The notes under the pieces: generated by a model
Databases searched by the model: none
What the model was told of the DNA's origin: nothing
The model's input: the letters and a program-made list of their open reading frames with translations, nothing else
Part shown: one piece after another, positions 16,796 to 24,028 of the stretch
Layout of the letters: every line of letters begins with the position of its first letter
How positions within the stretch are numbered: position 1 is the stretch's first letter
Assembly (NCBI RefSeq): GCF_022489035.1
Contig: NZ_JAKVTV010000004.1
Span: forward strand, 186,001-250,000
From: Christiangramia lutea
GTDB taxonomy: Bacteria; Bacteroidota; Bacteroidia; Flavobacteriales; Flavobacteriaceae
Reading direction: 5' to 3'
DNA length: 64,000 nucleotides
Program-made: the position numbers and the translations under genes

Positions 16796-17908
16796 TTATG
16801 ATACTTTTTCTTCTTCATAAGCCGGATAATCTATGTATCCATCTGTTCCAGGGGTATAAAAAGTGTCTTCATCATAAGAAGCCAGAGGCCAGTTATTCTG
16901 AAAACGTTCAGGAAGATCGGGATTTGAAATGAATAATTTCCCAAATGCCACCAGGTCTGCATTGCCATTCTCTATTACTTTGTTTCCAGACTTTTTATCA
17001 AAGCCATTATTGATCATCAAGGTACCTTTATAGATCTTTCGGTATCTCTTGGCGATCTCAGTTTCCAGGAATGAAACATCGCTAACATCGGTGAATGGTT
17101 CCGATAAATGTACATAAGCCAGGTCATACGCATTCAGCTTTTCGATGATATAATCGAAGGTAGCTATACTATCTTCTGTAGCTTCTATTCCGAATGATTT
17201 GTGTAGAGAAGGATTGAATCTGCAACCTATCCTGTTCTCTGGCCATATTTCTGCAATTGCCTCTAGTACTTCGAAAAAGAAGCGAGCCCTGTTTGGGATA
17301 TTTCCTCCGTATTCGTCCTCCCTCTGGTTGGCATTTTTATTAAAGAACTGGTGAAATAAATATCCGTTGGAAGAGTGAATTTCAATTCCATCGAATCCAG
17401 CAACTTTGGCTAATTTTGCCGCATTCTTGAATTCCTGAACGGTTTCTTGGATTTCCTGAACGCTCATTTCCTTTGGTTCTGTGGTTTGCTCAAAACCCTC
17501 AGGAGTATATACCTTGGCATTAGGGTTCACCGCACTGGGTGCAAGGGGTTTATCTCCATTATGGAATTTTGGATGGGAAATTCTTCCTACATGCCATAAC
17601 TGTATAAAGATCTTTCCATCCTTTTCATGGACAGCCTCGGTAACTTTTTTCCATCCTTCCACCTGTTCGGTAGTATGAATTCCAGGCGTGTTAACATACC
17701 CAACTGCTCGTGTGGAGACCTGGGAGCCTTCGGTAATAATTAAGCCTGCCCCAGCTCTTTGGGTATAATACTTAACATGAATATCTGTTGGGGCATTTTC
17801 AGAGTTATCGGCCCGGCTCCGCGTCATAGGTGCCATAACTACCCGGTTTTTAAGAGTTATATCTCCAAGTTTAAAACTTTGTAAAAGTGCTTGTGTTTGT
17901 TTGCTCAT
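16796..17908 (-). CDS. alkene reductase, Old Yellow Enzyme family (NemA-like)
   Basis: A 370-residue FMN-dependent TIM-barrel oxidoreductase. The OYE signatures are KNRVVMAPMTRSRA at the N-terminus, AGAGLIITEGSQVS, HVGRISHP, and IEIHSSNGYLFHQFF with the substrate-activating His...Asn pair. The C-terminal phosphate-binding region contains NGNADLVAFGKLFISNPDLP. It reduces activated C=C bonds, N-ethylmaleimide or nitroesters with NADPH. Length is usual for NemA. It is followed by the 80-residue gene. Its upstream region has a near-consensus -7 box (TAATTTTA, complement of 17922-17929). Confidence 0.93.
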   Translation of the reverse strand: MSKQTQALLQSFKLGDITLKNRVVMAPMTRSRADNSENAPTDIHVKYYTQRAGAGLIITEGSQVSTRAVGYVNTPGIHTTEQVEGWKKVTEAVHEKDGKIFIQLWHVGRISHPKFHNGDKPLAPSAVNPNAKVYTPEGFEQTTEPKEMSVQEIQETVQEFKNAAKLAKVAGFDGIEIHSSNGYLFHQFFNKNANQREDEYGGNIPNRARFFFEVLEAIAEIWPENRIGCRFNPSLHKSFGIEATEDSIATFDYIIEKLNAYDLAYVHLSEPFTDVSDVSFLETEIAKRYRKIYKGTLMINNGFDKKSGNKVIENGNADLVAFGKLFISNPDLPERFQNNWPLASYDEDTFYTPGTDGYIDYPAYEEEKVS

Positions 17909-18108
17909 AGCGATTTTTCTTTAAAATTACCGGTTATGTTCGTGCTGTGCTGTTAATGAATTGATAAATGAGGTTTATTAGATTCCTGAATTGAAAATCT
18001 GGTGCATAAAGTCTGTTTCATAATAATTGAGTAATTTCGTAATCAGAATAACTACAATATTTCGGCGCTAACGTACCTCTGCCGGGATTAAACTTTTCAA
18101 ATCAATAC

Positions 18109-19452
18109 ATGCAAGAACAAAAAGATGTAGCAATAGTAGGATCGGGACTTGTAGGATCATTACTAGCTATTTTCCTAAGAAAGCAAGGCCATAAAGTCAC
18201 AGTGTTCGATAGACGGCCAGATGTGCGTAAAGTGCAGTTCTCTGGGAGATCGATAAATCTGGCCATGTCGAACAGGGGATGGAAAGCTCTTCGTGAAGCA
18301 GGTATTGAGGATGAAATCAGGAAACTGGCCCTTCCACTGGATAAACGAGCTATGCATGTAGAAGGGAAGCCGGTATATTTTCAGAATTATGGAGAAGATG
18401 GGGAGGCTATTTATTCTATTTCCAGGGGTGTGCTAAATCGAAAAATGATCGATCTTGCAGAATCTGCCGGAGCTAAATTCCGCTTTGAGGAAAAGATCTG
18501 GGATGTAGATATGAAAGAAGCCAGGCTTTATACCGGCGATTCTGAGAAAAGTCCATGGAAAGAATATAAGTTCGATCTAATCTTTGGGGCTGACGGTGCT
18601 TTTTCAAGAGTTCGTCATAAAATGCAGAGGCAAAGCAGGTTCAATTATTCCCAGCACTTCATTGATGTAGGTTACAAGGAGCTAACAATTCTGGCAAATG
18701 AAGATGGTTCTCACAAGCTTGATAATTCGTCATTCCATATCTGGCCCCGGGGTAATTTTATGCTCATTGCCATGCCTAATCTTGATGGAACCTTTACTTG
18801 TACGCTTTTTATGCCTTTTGAAGGTGAAACTTCTTTCGAAACCATAAATACAGTGAAGGAAGCCGATACTTTTTTTGAGAATTATTTTCCAGATATCAAG
18901 GATGAGATCTCAAATTTAAAGAAGGATTTCTTCAGAAATCCAACCAGCGCCATGGTGACCATTAAATGTTTTCCTTGGTCTTATTATGATAAAATAACTC
19001 TCGTAGGTGATTCAGCGCATGCCATTGTTCCATTCTACGGTCAGGGGATGAATGCTGGTTTTGAAGATATTTCTGTATTAAATGAAAAGATGAATAAATA
19101 TGGGAATGACTGGGAACAGATATTTGAAGAATATCAAACCGAGCGAAAACCAAATGCAGATGCTATTGCTGAATTGAGTTATAGGAATTTCATCGAAATG
19201 AGCAGTAAGACGGCAGATCCTATGTTCTTACTCAGGAAAAAGATCGAAAAGAAATTTACCCAGGATCATCCAGACCTTTGGGTACCTTTATACTCACGAG
19301 TAACTTTTTCAGACAAGGCGTATGCTGAAGCTCTGAAAATTGGAGATTACCAAAGGGGAATAATGGATGAGGTAATGAATACACCGGAAATTGAGGAGAA
19401 GTGGGATAGTAAAGAAATTGAAAATAAGATCATTGATCTTATCAGAAAATGA
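18109..19452 (+). CDS. kmo: kynurenine 3-monooxygenase
   Basis: A 447-residue FAD-dependent aromatic hydroxylase that converts kynurenine to 3-hydroxykynurenine with NADPH and O2. It has the FAD-binding Rossmann motif VGSGLVGSLLAIFLRKQG (about residues 10-27) and the second FAD motif GDSAHAIVPFYGQGMNAGFED. A FGADGAFSRVRHKM stretch also fits. The family's NLAMSNRGWKALREAG segment places it in KMO rather than generic hydroxylases. It pairs functionally with kynU at 9604. A long 200-bp region precedes it, with no clear promoter. Confidence 0.95.
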   Translation: MQEQKDVAIVGSGLVGSLLAIFLRKQGHKVTVFDRRPDVRKVQFSGRSINLAMSNRGWKALREAGIEDEIRKLALPLDKRAMHVEGKPVYFQNYGEDGEAIYSISRGVLNRKMIDLAESAGAKFRFEEKIWDVDMKEARLYTGDSEKSPWKEYKFDLIFGADGAFSRVRHKMQRQSRFNYSQHFIDVGYKELTILANEDGSHKLDNSSFHIWPRGNFMLIAMPNLDGTFTCTLFMPFEGETSFETINTVKEADTFFENYFPDIKDEISNLKKDFFRNPTSAMVTIKCFPWSYYDKITLVGDSAHAIVPFYGQGMNAGFEDISVLNEKMNKYGNDWEQIFEEYQTERKPNADAIAELSYRNFIEMSSKTADPMFLLRKKIEKKFTQDHPDLWVPLYSRVTFSDKAYAEALKIGDYQRGIMDEVMNTPEIEEKWDSKEIENKIIDLIRK

Positions 19453-19455
19453 AAT

Positions 19456-19484
19456 AAAAAAAGCTGCTAGATGGCAGCTTTTTT
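19456..19484 (+). terminator. rho-independent terminator between kmo and msrA (bidirectional)
   Basis: Stem AAGCTGC (19461-19467) with GCAGCTT (19474-19480), flanked by A and T runs, in the gap between the two converging genes. Confidence 0.88.
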
Positions 19485-19487
19485 GTT

Positions 19488-20150
19488 TTAATGTTTGTCC
19501 TCTTTTAGAATATCAGGAAACTTGGATTTAAACCTGTTCAATCTTGGTATAGAAACATTCCTGATATAAGGATTATTCGGATTGTTCTTTTCGTAATCCT
19601 GGTGATAATCTTCAGCTTTCCAGAATTTTTGAAAAGGCATAACTTCAGCGGCAATCGGTTCTTTATAGTCTTTAGCTACTTCAGCTTTTACTTTTTCAAT
19701 AATTTGCTTTTGCTGAACATTTTGATAGAAAATTATGGATCTATATTGAGAGCCTTTGTCTGGTCCCTGACCATTTACCTGGGTAGGATCCTGCGAACCA
19801 AAATAAACCTGAACGAGAGTTTCAAAACTAACTGTCTCCGGATCATAGATCACTTCCACCGCTTCGGCATGACCGGTTCTTCCGGTATTACTTGACTCAT
19901 AAGTAGGGTTTTTAGTATGACCACCGGAATAGCCAGAAATGGCTTCTTCAACGCCTTCAACGCTCTCATAGATTGCTTCGACACACCAGAAACACCCGCT
20001 GGCAAAATATGCTCTTTCCATTCCTTCCTGGGAAGAGACTTCCACCGGTTCTGCATTTGCGATTTTGTCATTTACAGCCTGCTTATCTTCTGTTTGATTT
20101 CCACATGCTAGAAGTATTAGACTAATAAAATTTATCAATAATAATTTCAT
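19488..20150 (-). CDS. msrA: peptide-methionine (S)-S-oxide reductase, lipoprotein form
   Basis: A 220-residue MsrA. The catalytic motif GCFWC carries the nucleophile Cys53, with Cys56 two residues on. It also has the SGYSGGHTKNPTYE, GHAEAVEV and SIIFYQN segments. The N-terminus MKLLLINFISLILLAC is a signal peptide with lipobox LLAC, so the mature enzyme should be anchored by Cys16 in the periplasm. That is unlike the cytosolic E. coli enzyme. It reduces methionine sulfoxide in exported proteins. The upstream lipoprotein gene ends 2 bp before it, so they are an operon. Confidence 0.92.
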   Translation of the reverse strand: MKLLLINFISLILLACGNQTEDKQAVNDKIANAEPVEVSSQEGMERAYFASGCFWCVEAIYESVEGVEEAISGYSGGHTKNPTYESSNTGRTGHAEAVEVIYDPETVSFETLVQVYFGSQDPTQVNGQGPDKGSQYRSIIFYQNVQQKQIIEKVKAEVAKDYKEPIAAEVMPFQKFWKAEDYHQDYEKNNPNNPYIRNVSIPRLNRFKSKFPDILKEDKH

Positions 20151-20152
20151 TG

Positions 20153-20746
20153 TTATTTCTTTTTATAAGTTCCTTCAAGGGTTTTTTTACCTAATAATGC
20201 ATAATCCACGGCGATCTTTCCATCTTCAGAAAAGCCTTTCCAGTCTAATTTCAGGCGGTTATTGCCTTCATGGCTTAAAACTGCAATAGGTGTACCAGTT
20301 TCAAAATTATCCCATGGAATTTCCTCATTAGAAGAGGAGGAGGCCAGATTCACAAAGTATACATTTACATTATTGCCATTTTCTTCAAAACGGGCGTTGA
20401 TATATAATTCATCTTTTTTCAGACATAATTCAGAAGTGCTGGAAAAATTGATGTCCACACAATTACAATTGCAGGGAAGGTCCTGTTGCTCACCACTGTT
20501 TAAGTATAATCCTGGTGTAATTCTGGAAGTTTCAGAAGTTACATTTTCTGATGGACCAGTGTCATTTTTAGTTTGATCTTCAATATAGTCTGATTTTTTT
20601 ATATCATCATCTGAAGAAGGTGAGTTGTCTTTTGAATCCTGTACAACTTCCTGATAATTTTCCTGATCGGGGTCGCCATCATTTTTATTTTCCTTGCAGG
20701 AATAAAAACAAAGAATTAACAGCAGGAGGAAGGTAGTAACTCGCAT
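20153..20746 (-). CDS. Cys-rich lipoprotein of unknown function
   Basis: A 197-residue lipoprotein (MRVTTFLLLLILCFYSC, lipidated Cys17). A long acidic low-complexity tether follows (residues about 20-70, rich in Asp, Asn and Ser). The folded part contains CNCNCVDINF, three cysteines alternating with Asn, plus a further Cys in SELCLKKDE. That could be a disulfide or metal site. No family is recognised. Co-transcription with msrA suggests an envelope redox or repair role (inference). Confidence 0.7.
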   Translation of the reverse strand: MRVTTFLLLLILCFYSCKENKNDGDPDQENYQEVVQDSKDNSPSSDDDIKKSDYIEDQTKNDTGPSENVTSETSRITPGLYLNSGEQQDLPCNCNCVDINFSSTSELCLKKDELYINARFEENGNNVNVYFVNLASSSSNEEIPWDNFETGTPIAVLSHEGNNRLKLDWKGFSEDGKIAVDYALLGKKTLEGTYKKK

Positions 20747-20848
20747 ATCATGTGATTTAAGGTGGGTTAAAGTTAGTTTTAAATCATTCAGTATATGTGA
20801 AATACTTGTTAATCTAGGTAAGTGTATGAATCTTTAAATTTTGAGCAT

Positions 20849-20912
20849 AAAAAAACTGCCTGAAAAACTTTTGCTTCAGATCTTAAGATCTTACTGTTAT
20901 TTTCCAGGCAGT
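20849..20912 (-). terminator. long hairpin terminator after the coiled-coil gene
   Basis: On the minus strand ACTGCCTG (20905-20912) closes with CAGGCAGT (20855-20862), with seven T residues following. The loop contains a second palindrome AAGATCTTAAGATCTT. The long loop makes it an unusual terminator for the gene ending at 20935. Confidence 0.75.
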
Positions 20913-20934
20913 CTATATTAAAAATTCAAGAAGT

Positions 20935-21714
20935 TTAGAACTTCTTAAACATGCTCTCCATTTTTTCCTGCTCTTCTTTCGCAAGTTCTTCATCAACAAG
21001 AATTCGTCCACTGTGCTCATCGGTAATGATCTTTTTACGACCAGCGATCTCCATGATTACCTGTGGAGGAATAGTAAAGAAAGAACCTCCAGAAGCACCA
21101 CGTTCTACAGGAACTACCGCGAGACCATTCTTTACATTGCTTCTAATTCTTTTATAAGCGCTAACAAGTCTGTCTTCGATATTTTTCTCGTACTCTTTAG
21201 ACTTCTCAATAAGTGCCTTCTCTTCCTTTTCGGTTTCTTTCAGTATCTCATCCAGCTCACCTTTTTTGTGCTTAAGGTGTTCTTCGCGCTCAGAAAGTTT
21301 CTCTTTAGTTTGAGTAATTACTTCTTTCTTCTGCTCGATCTTTGCTTTGTATTCTTTGATGTGCTTTTCAGCAAGTTCGATCTCCAGTTCCTGGAATTCA
21401 ACTTCTTTGCTTAATGCGTTAAATTCTCTATTGTTACGAACGTTTTTCTGCTGTTCAGAATATTTTTTGATCGTAGATTTAGACTCCTCAATCTGGTTCT
21501 TCTTGTTCTTGATGTCATTATCAATGACTTCTATATCTGCATCCAGTTTTTCCAGGCGTCTGTTTAAACCTGCTACTTCGTCTTCCAGATCTTCAACTTC
21601 CAGAGGTAATTCACCACGTACGTTTCTAATTTCATCAATTCGCGAATCCACCAACTGAAGATCGTACAGTGATCTTAACTTCTCTTCTACAGTAACATCG
21701 TTTTTTTTCGCCAT
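20935..21714 (-). CDS. coiled-coil protein of the zf-RING_7 / DUF164 family with degenerate zinc ribbon
   Basis: A 259-residue protein. Residues 1-190 form a long antiparallel coiled-coil hairpin rich in Glu, Lys and Leu. The C-terminal 70 residues align in layout with the C4 zinc ribbon of the family (normally CxGC ... CxxCGRIL). Here they read GASGGSFFTIPPQV and TDEHSGRILVDEE, with no cysteines, so zinc cannot be bound this way. Family members act in flagellar, tRNA or nucleic-acid-associated roles in other bacteria; none can be assigned here. The upstream Nif3-like gene is 1 bp away. Confidence 0.85.
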   Translation of the reverse strand: MAKKNDVTVEEKLRSLYDLQLVDSRIDEIRNVRGELPLEVEDLEDEVAGLNRRLEKLDADIEVIDNDIKNKKNQIEESKSTIKKYSEQQKNVRNNREFNALSKEVEFQELEIELAEKHIKEYKAKIEQKKEVITQTKEKLSEREEHLKHKKGELDEILKETEKEEKALIEKSKEYEKNIEDRLVSAYKRIRSNVKNGLAVVPVERGASGGSFFTIPPQVIMEIAGRKKIITDEHSGRILVDEELAKEEQEKMESMFKKF

Positions 21715-21715
21715 A

Positions 21716-22810
21716 TTATAAATAATGTATTGGATTGGTATTTGTATCTGCTAAAATAAGTGCAAAACTACTAATTTTTTTGCTAAGAAAAGAATATAGT
21801 AAATTTTTTGTAAACTGTTCACTTTCATAGTGTCCAATATCTGCTAGTACCAGCTTTTCCTCGGCTTTATAGAAGTCGTGGTATTTGAAATCTGCTGAGA
21901 CAAAGATATCGGCTCCGGCTGATTTGGCATTATTGATGGCAAATGCCCCACTTCCACCTAAAACAGCTACTTTTTTAATGGGTTTGTCCAGAAGTTTGGA
22001 ATGTCTAACACATCCTGTATTAAATGTGCTTTTCAACTGTTCTAAAAAAGATTTTTCGTCAACTACTTTTTCCAGTTCACCTATCATTCCCATCCCTAAA
22101 TGCTGGTTCTTGTTTTCCAGGCTATGTATTTCATAGGCAACCTCTTCATAAGGATGAGCTTTAAAAAGCATTTTCAGGATTGGGCTTTCTAAATGTGCCG
22201 GGTAAGTGATCCCGATTTGGGTTTCCTCCTCATAATGAACCTTTCCCTTTTCGCCAACAACAGGATTTGAATCTTCATTACCCATAAAACTACCCTTTCC
22301 AGTGATGTTGAAGCTGCAGTTGTCATAATTCCCTATGCTTCCAGCTCCGGCAGAAAACAACGCCTCGCGGACTTTTTCAGCTTCTTCGGTTGGAATAAAA
22401 GTGGTTAGTTTTTTAATTGAATCTTTCCTAGGAATAAGTATTTGTCTGTTTTTAAGGCCAATTTTTTCACAGATCATATCATTTACGCCTTTGTGCTGGT
22501 TGTCTAAAGCGGTGTGAATAGCATAAATAGCAATATCATTTTTGATTGCCTTTAAAACAGTTCGTTCTACATAATCCCTTCCCGTTAATTTCTTAAGACC
22601 GGAAAAAATTATGGGATGAAAGCTAATGATTAAATTACAGTTTTTGTCGATGGCTTCATCTACGGTGGCCTCTAATGTGTCAAGTGTGATCAACGCCCCT
22701 GAGACTTTAGTAGAATTGTCACCAACCAGCAAACCCACATTATCGAATCCTTCAGCATAATTTAAAGGAGCAAATTCTTCAATTAGGTCTATTACTTCCT
22801 GAATGATCAT
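21716..22810 (-). CDS. Nif3-like dinuclear metal center protein (GTP cyclohydrolase 1 type 2 homolog)
   Basis: A 364-residue protein of the NIF3/DUF34 family. It carries the metal-binding motifs EGFDNVGLLVGD, SFHPIIF (His) and YAIHTALDNQHKGVND. A middle insertion domain (about residues 125-235, YqfO type) carries AHPYEEVAYEI. The C-terminal block contains VAVLGGSGAFAINNAKSAGAD and LADIGHYESEQF. The function is debated. The 1-bp gap to the coiled-coil gene suggests co-transcription, an arrangement widely seen in Bacteroidota (established knowledge). Confidence 0.9.
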   Translation of the reverse strand: MIIQEVIDLIEEFAPLNYAEGFDNVGLLVGDNSTKVSGALITLDTLEATVDEAIDKNCNLIISFHPIIFSGLKKLTGRDYVERTVLKAIKNDIAIYAIHTALDNQHKGVNDMICEKIGLKNRQILIPRKDSIKKLTTFIPTEEAEKVREALFSAGAGSIGNYDNCSFNITGKGSFMGNEDSNPVVGEKGKVHYEEETQIGITYPAHLESPILKMLFKAHPYEEVAYEIHSLENKNQHLGMGMIGELEKVVDEKSFLEQLKSTFNTGCVRHSKLLDKPIKKVAVLGGSGAFAINNAKSAGADIFVSADFKYHDFYKAEEKLVLADIGHYESEQFTKNLLYSFLSKKISSFALILADTNTNPIHYL

Positions 22811-22919
22811 ATTTTAATATTTTAGCCCTTAGATTTGAAACTATGGGATCACGGTTTGTAGATTCAGTGTTGAAATTCCTCAACAGCTTTTCAAATATAA
22901 ATATTATACCAAGCCTTTC

Positions 22920-23930
22920 ATGTCGAATCTAAGAAAATTACTTTTTCCCTTTTCATTAATATATCACGGTATTACCGAGGTTCGTAACAGGTTTTATGAT
23001 CTGGATATTCTTAGGTCTAAGTCATTTGAAGTACCAGTGATCGCTGTGGGAAACCTTAACATGGGCGGGACAGGAAAATCTCCCATGATCGAATATCTTA
23101 TTGGTGAGTTGTCTAAAAAATATAAGGTGGCAACGCTAAGCCGTGGTTACAGGCGAGATAGTAAAGGTTTTCAGCTTGTAGAAGAAACCGATCCGGTAGA
23201 GAGATCGGGAGATGAGCCGCTGCAGTTCAAGAGTAAATTTACTGATACTATAGTGGCTGTTGATGTTAACAGGAAGGAAGGAATTGCAAAATTAATGAAG
23301 TTCTCACCTGATGTTATTTTACTGGATGATGCATTCCAGCATCGTAAAGTTAAGGCAGGATTTTACATACTTCTAACAGCATATAATGACCTCTATGTTG
23401 ATGATCTAATTCTGCCAGCAGGGAATCTTAGAGAATCTCATACAGGAGCAAGTAGAGCCAAACTAATTGTGGTTACGAAATGTCCTCAAGATCTTAGTAA
23501 AGAGGAAATGAGGATAATTCGAAAGAAACTTCAACCGGAAGTTCATCAGGAAGTGTTCTTTACTTTTATAAAATATTCTGAAAAAATCATTTCTGAAAAT
23601 GAGGAAATAAAGGTGGAGAGAATAACTTCAGATTTCGTTCTGGTCACGGGTATCGCAAATCCAGATCCATTAATCGGTTTTCTGAATTCCCATGATATCA
23701 GATTAAAGCATTTTAAATTTTCAGACCATCATAAATTCTCAGAAAAGGAGATCGAAGAGTTAAGTAAGGAAAACCGAATTCTTACCACAGAAAAAGACTA
23801 TATGCGCTTAAGAAACAGAATATCTTCCGAAAAACTCTATTACCTGCCTATTGAAGTTGGATTTTTAAATAATAAAAGCAGGGAATTTGATAAAAAGATC
23901 CTTGATTATATAAACAAAAATGAGGTGTAA
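22920..23930 (+). CDS. lpxK: tetraacyldisaccharide 4'-kinase
   Basis: A 336-residue LpxK, which phosphorylates the 4' position of the lipid A precursor disaccharide at the inner membrane. The P-loop GNLNMGGTGKSPM (Gly49 to Ser54) is intact. The following SRGYRRDSKGF, SGDEPLQFKS and DDAFQHRK blocks are the family signature. An N-terminal hydrophobic stretch (about 7-18) anchors it. Length fits (about 330-340 aa). The stop codon lies inside the terminator hairpin. It is monocistronic. Confidence 0.95.
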   Translation: MSNLRKLLFPFSLIYHGITEVRNRFYDLDILRSKSFEVPVIAVGNLNMGGTGKSPMIEYLIGELSKKYKVATLSRGYRRDSKGFQLVEETDPVERSGDEPLQFKSKFTDTIVAVDVNRKEGIAKLMKFSPDVILLDDAFQHRKVKAGFYILLTAYNDLYVDDLILPAGNLRESHTGASRAKLIVVTKCPQDLSKEEMRIIRKKLQPEVHQEVFFTFIKYSEKIISENEEIKVERITSDFVLVTGIANPDPLIGFLNSHDIRLKHFKFSDHHKFSEKEIEELSKENRILTTEKDYMRLRNRISSEKLYYLPIEVGFLNNKSREFDKKILDYINKNEV

Positions 23931-23946
23931 AAACACCTCATTTTTT
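23916..23946 (+). terminator. terminator overlapping the lpxK stop codon
   Basis: Stem TGAGGTGT (23921-23928) with ACACCTCA (23933-23940), loop AAAA, T6 tail. The TAA stop (23928-23930) lies in the stem and loop, so the terminator begins before translation ends. Confidence 0.85.
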
Positions 23947-24028
23947 CTTTTGGCTAATTCAAATTATATGAAAGTCTTTTCTATATAATTCAATCTGCCT
24001 GTATTTTACAAAGCCTGTGCCAAAAAGG

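Noticed and set aside
17909-18108. A riboswitch or small RNA in the 200-bp gap before kmo
   Set aside because: No hairpin with a terminator, no conserved riboswitch core, and no clear -33/-7 pair was found.
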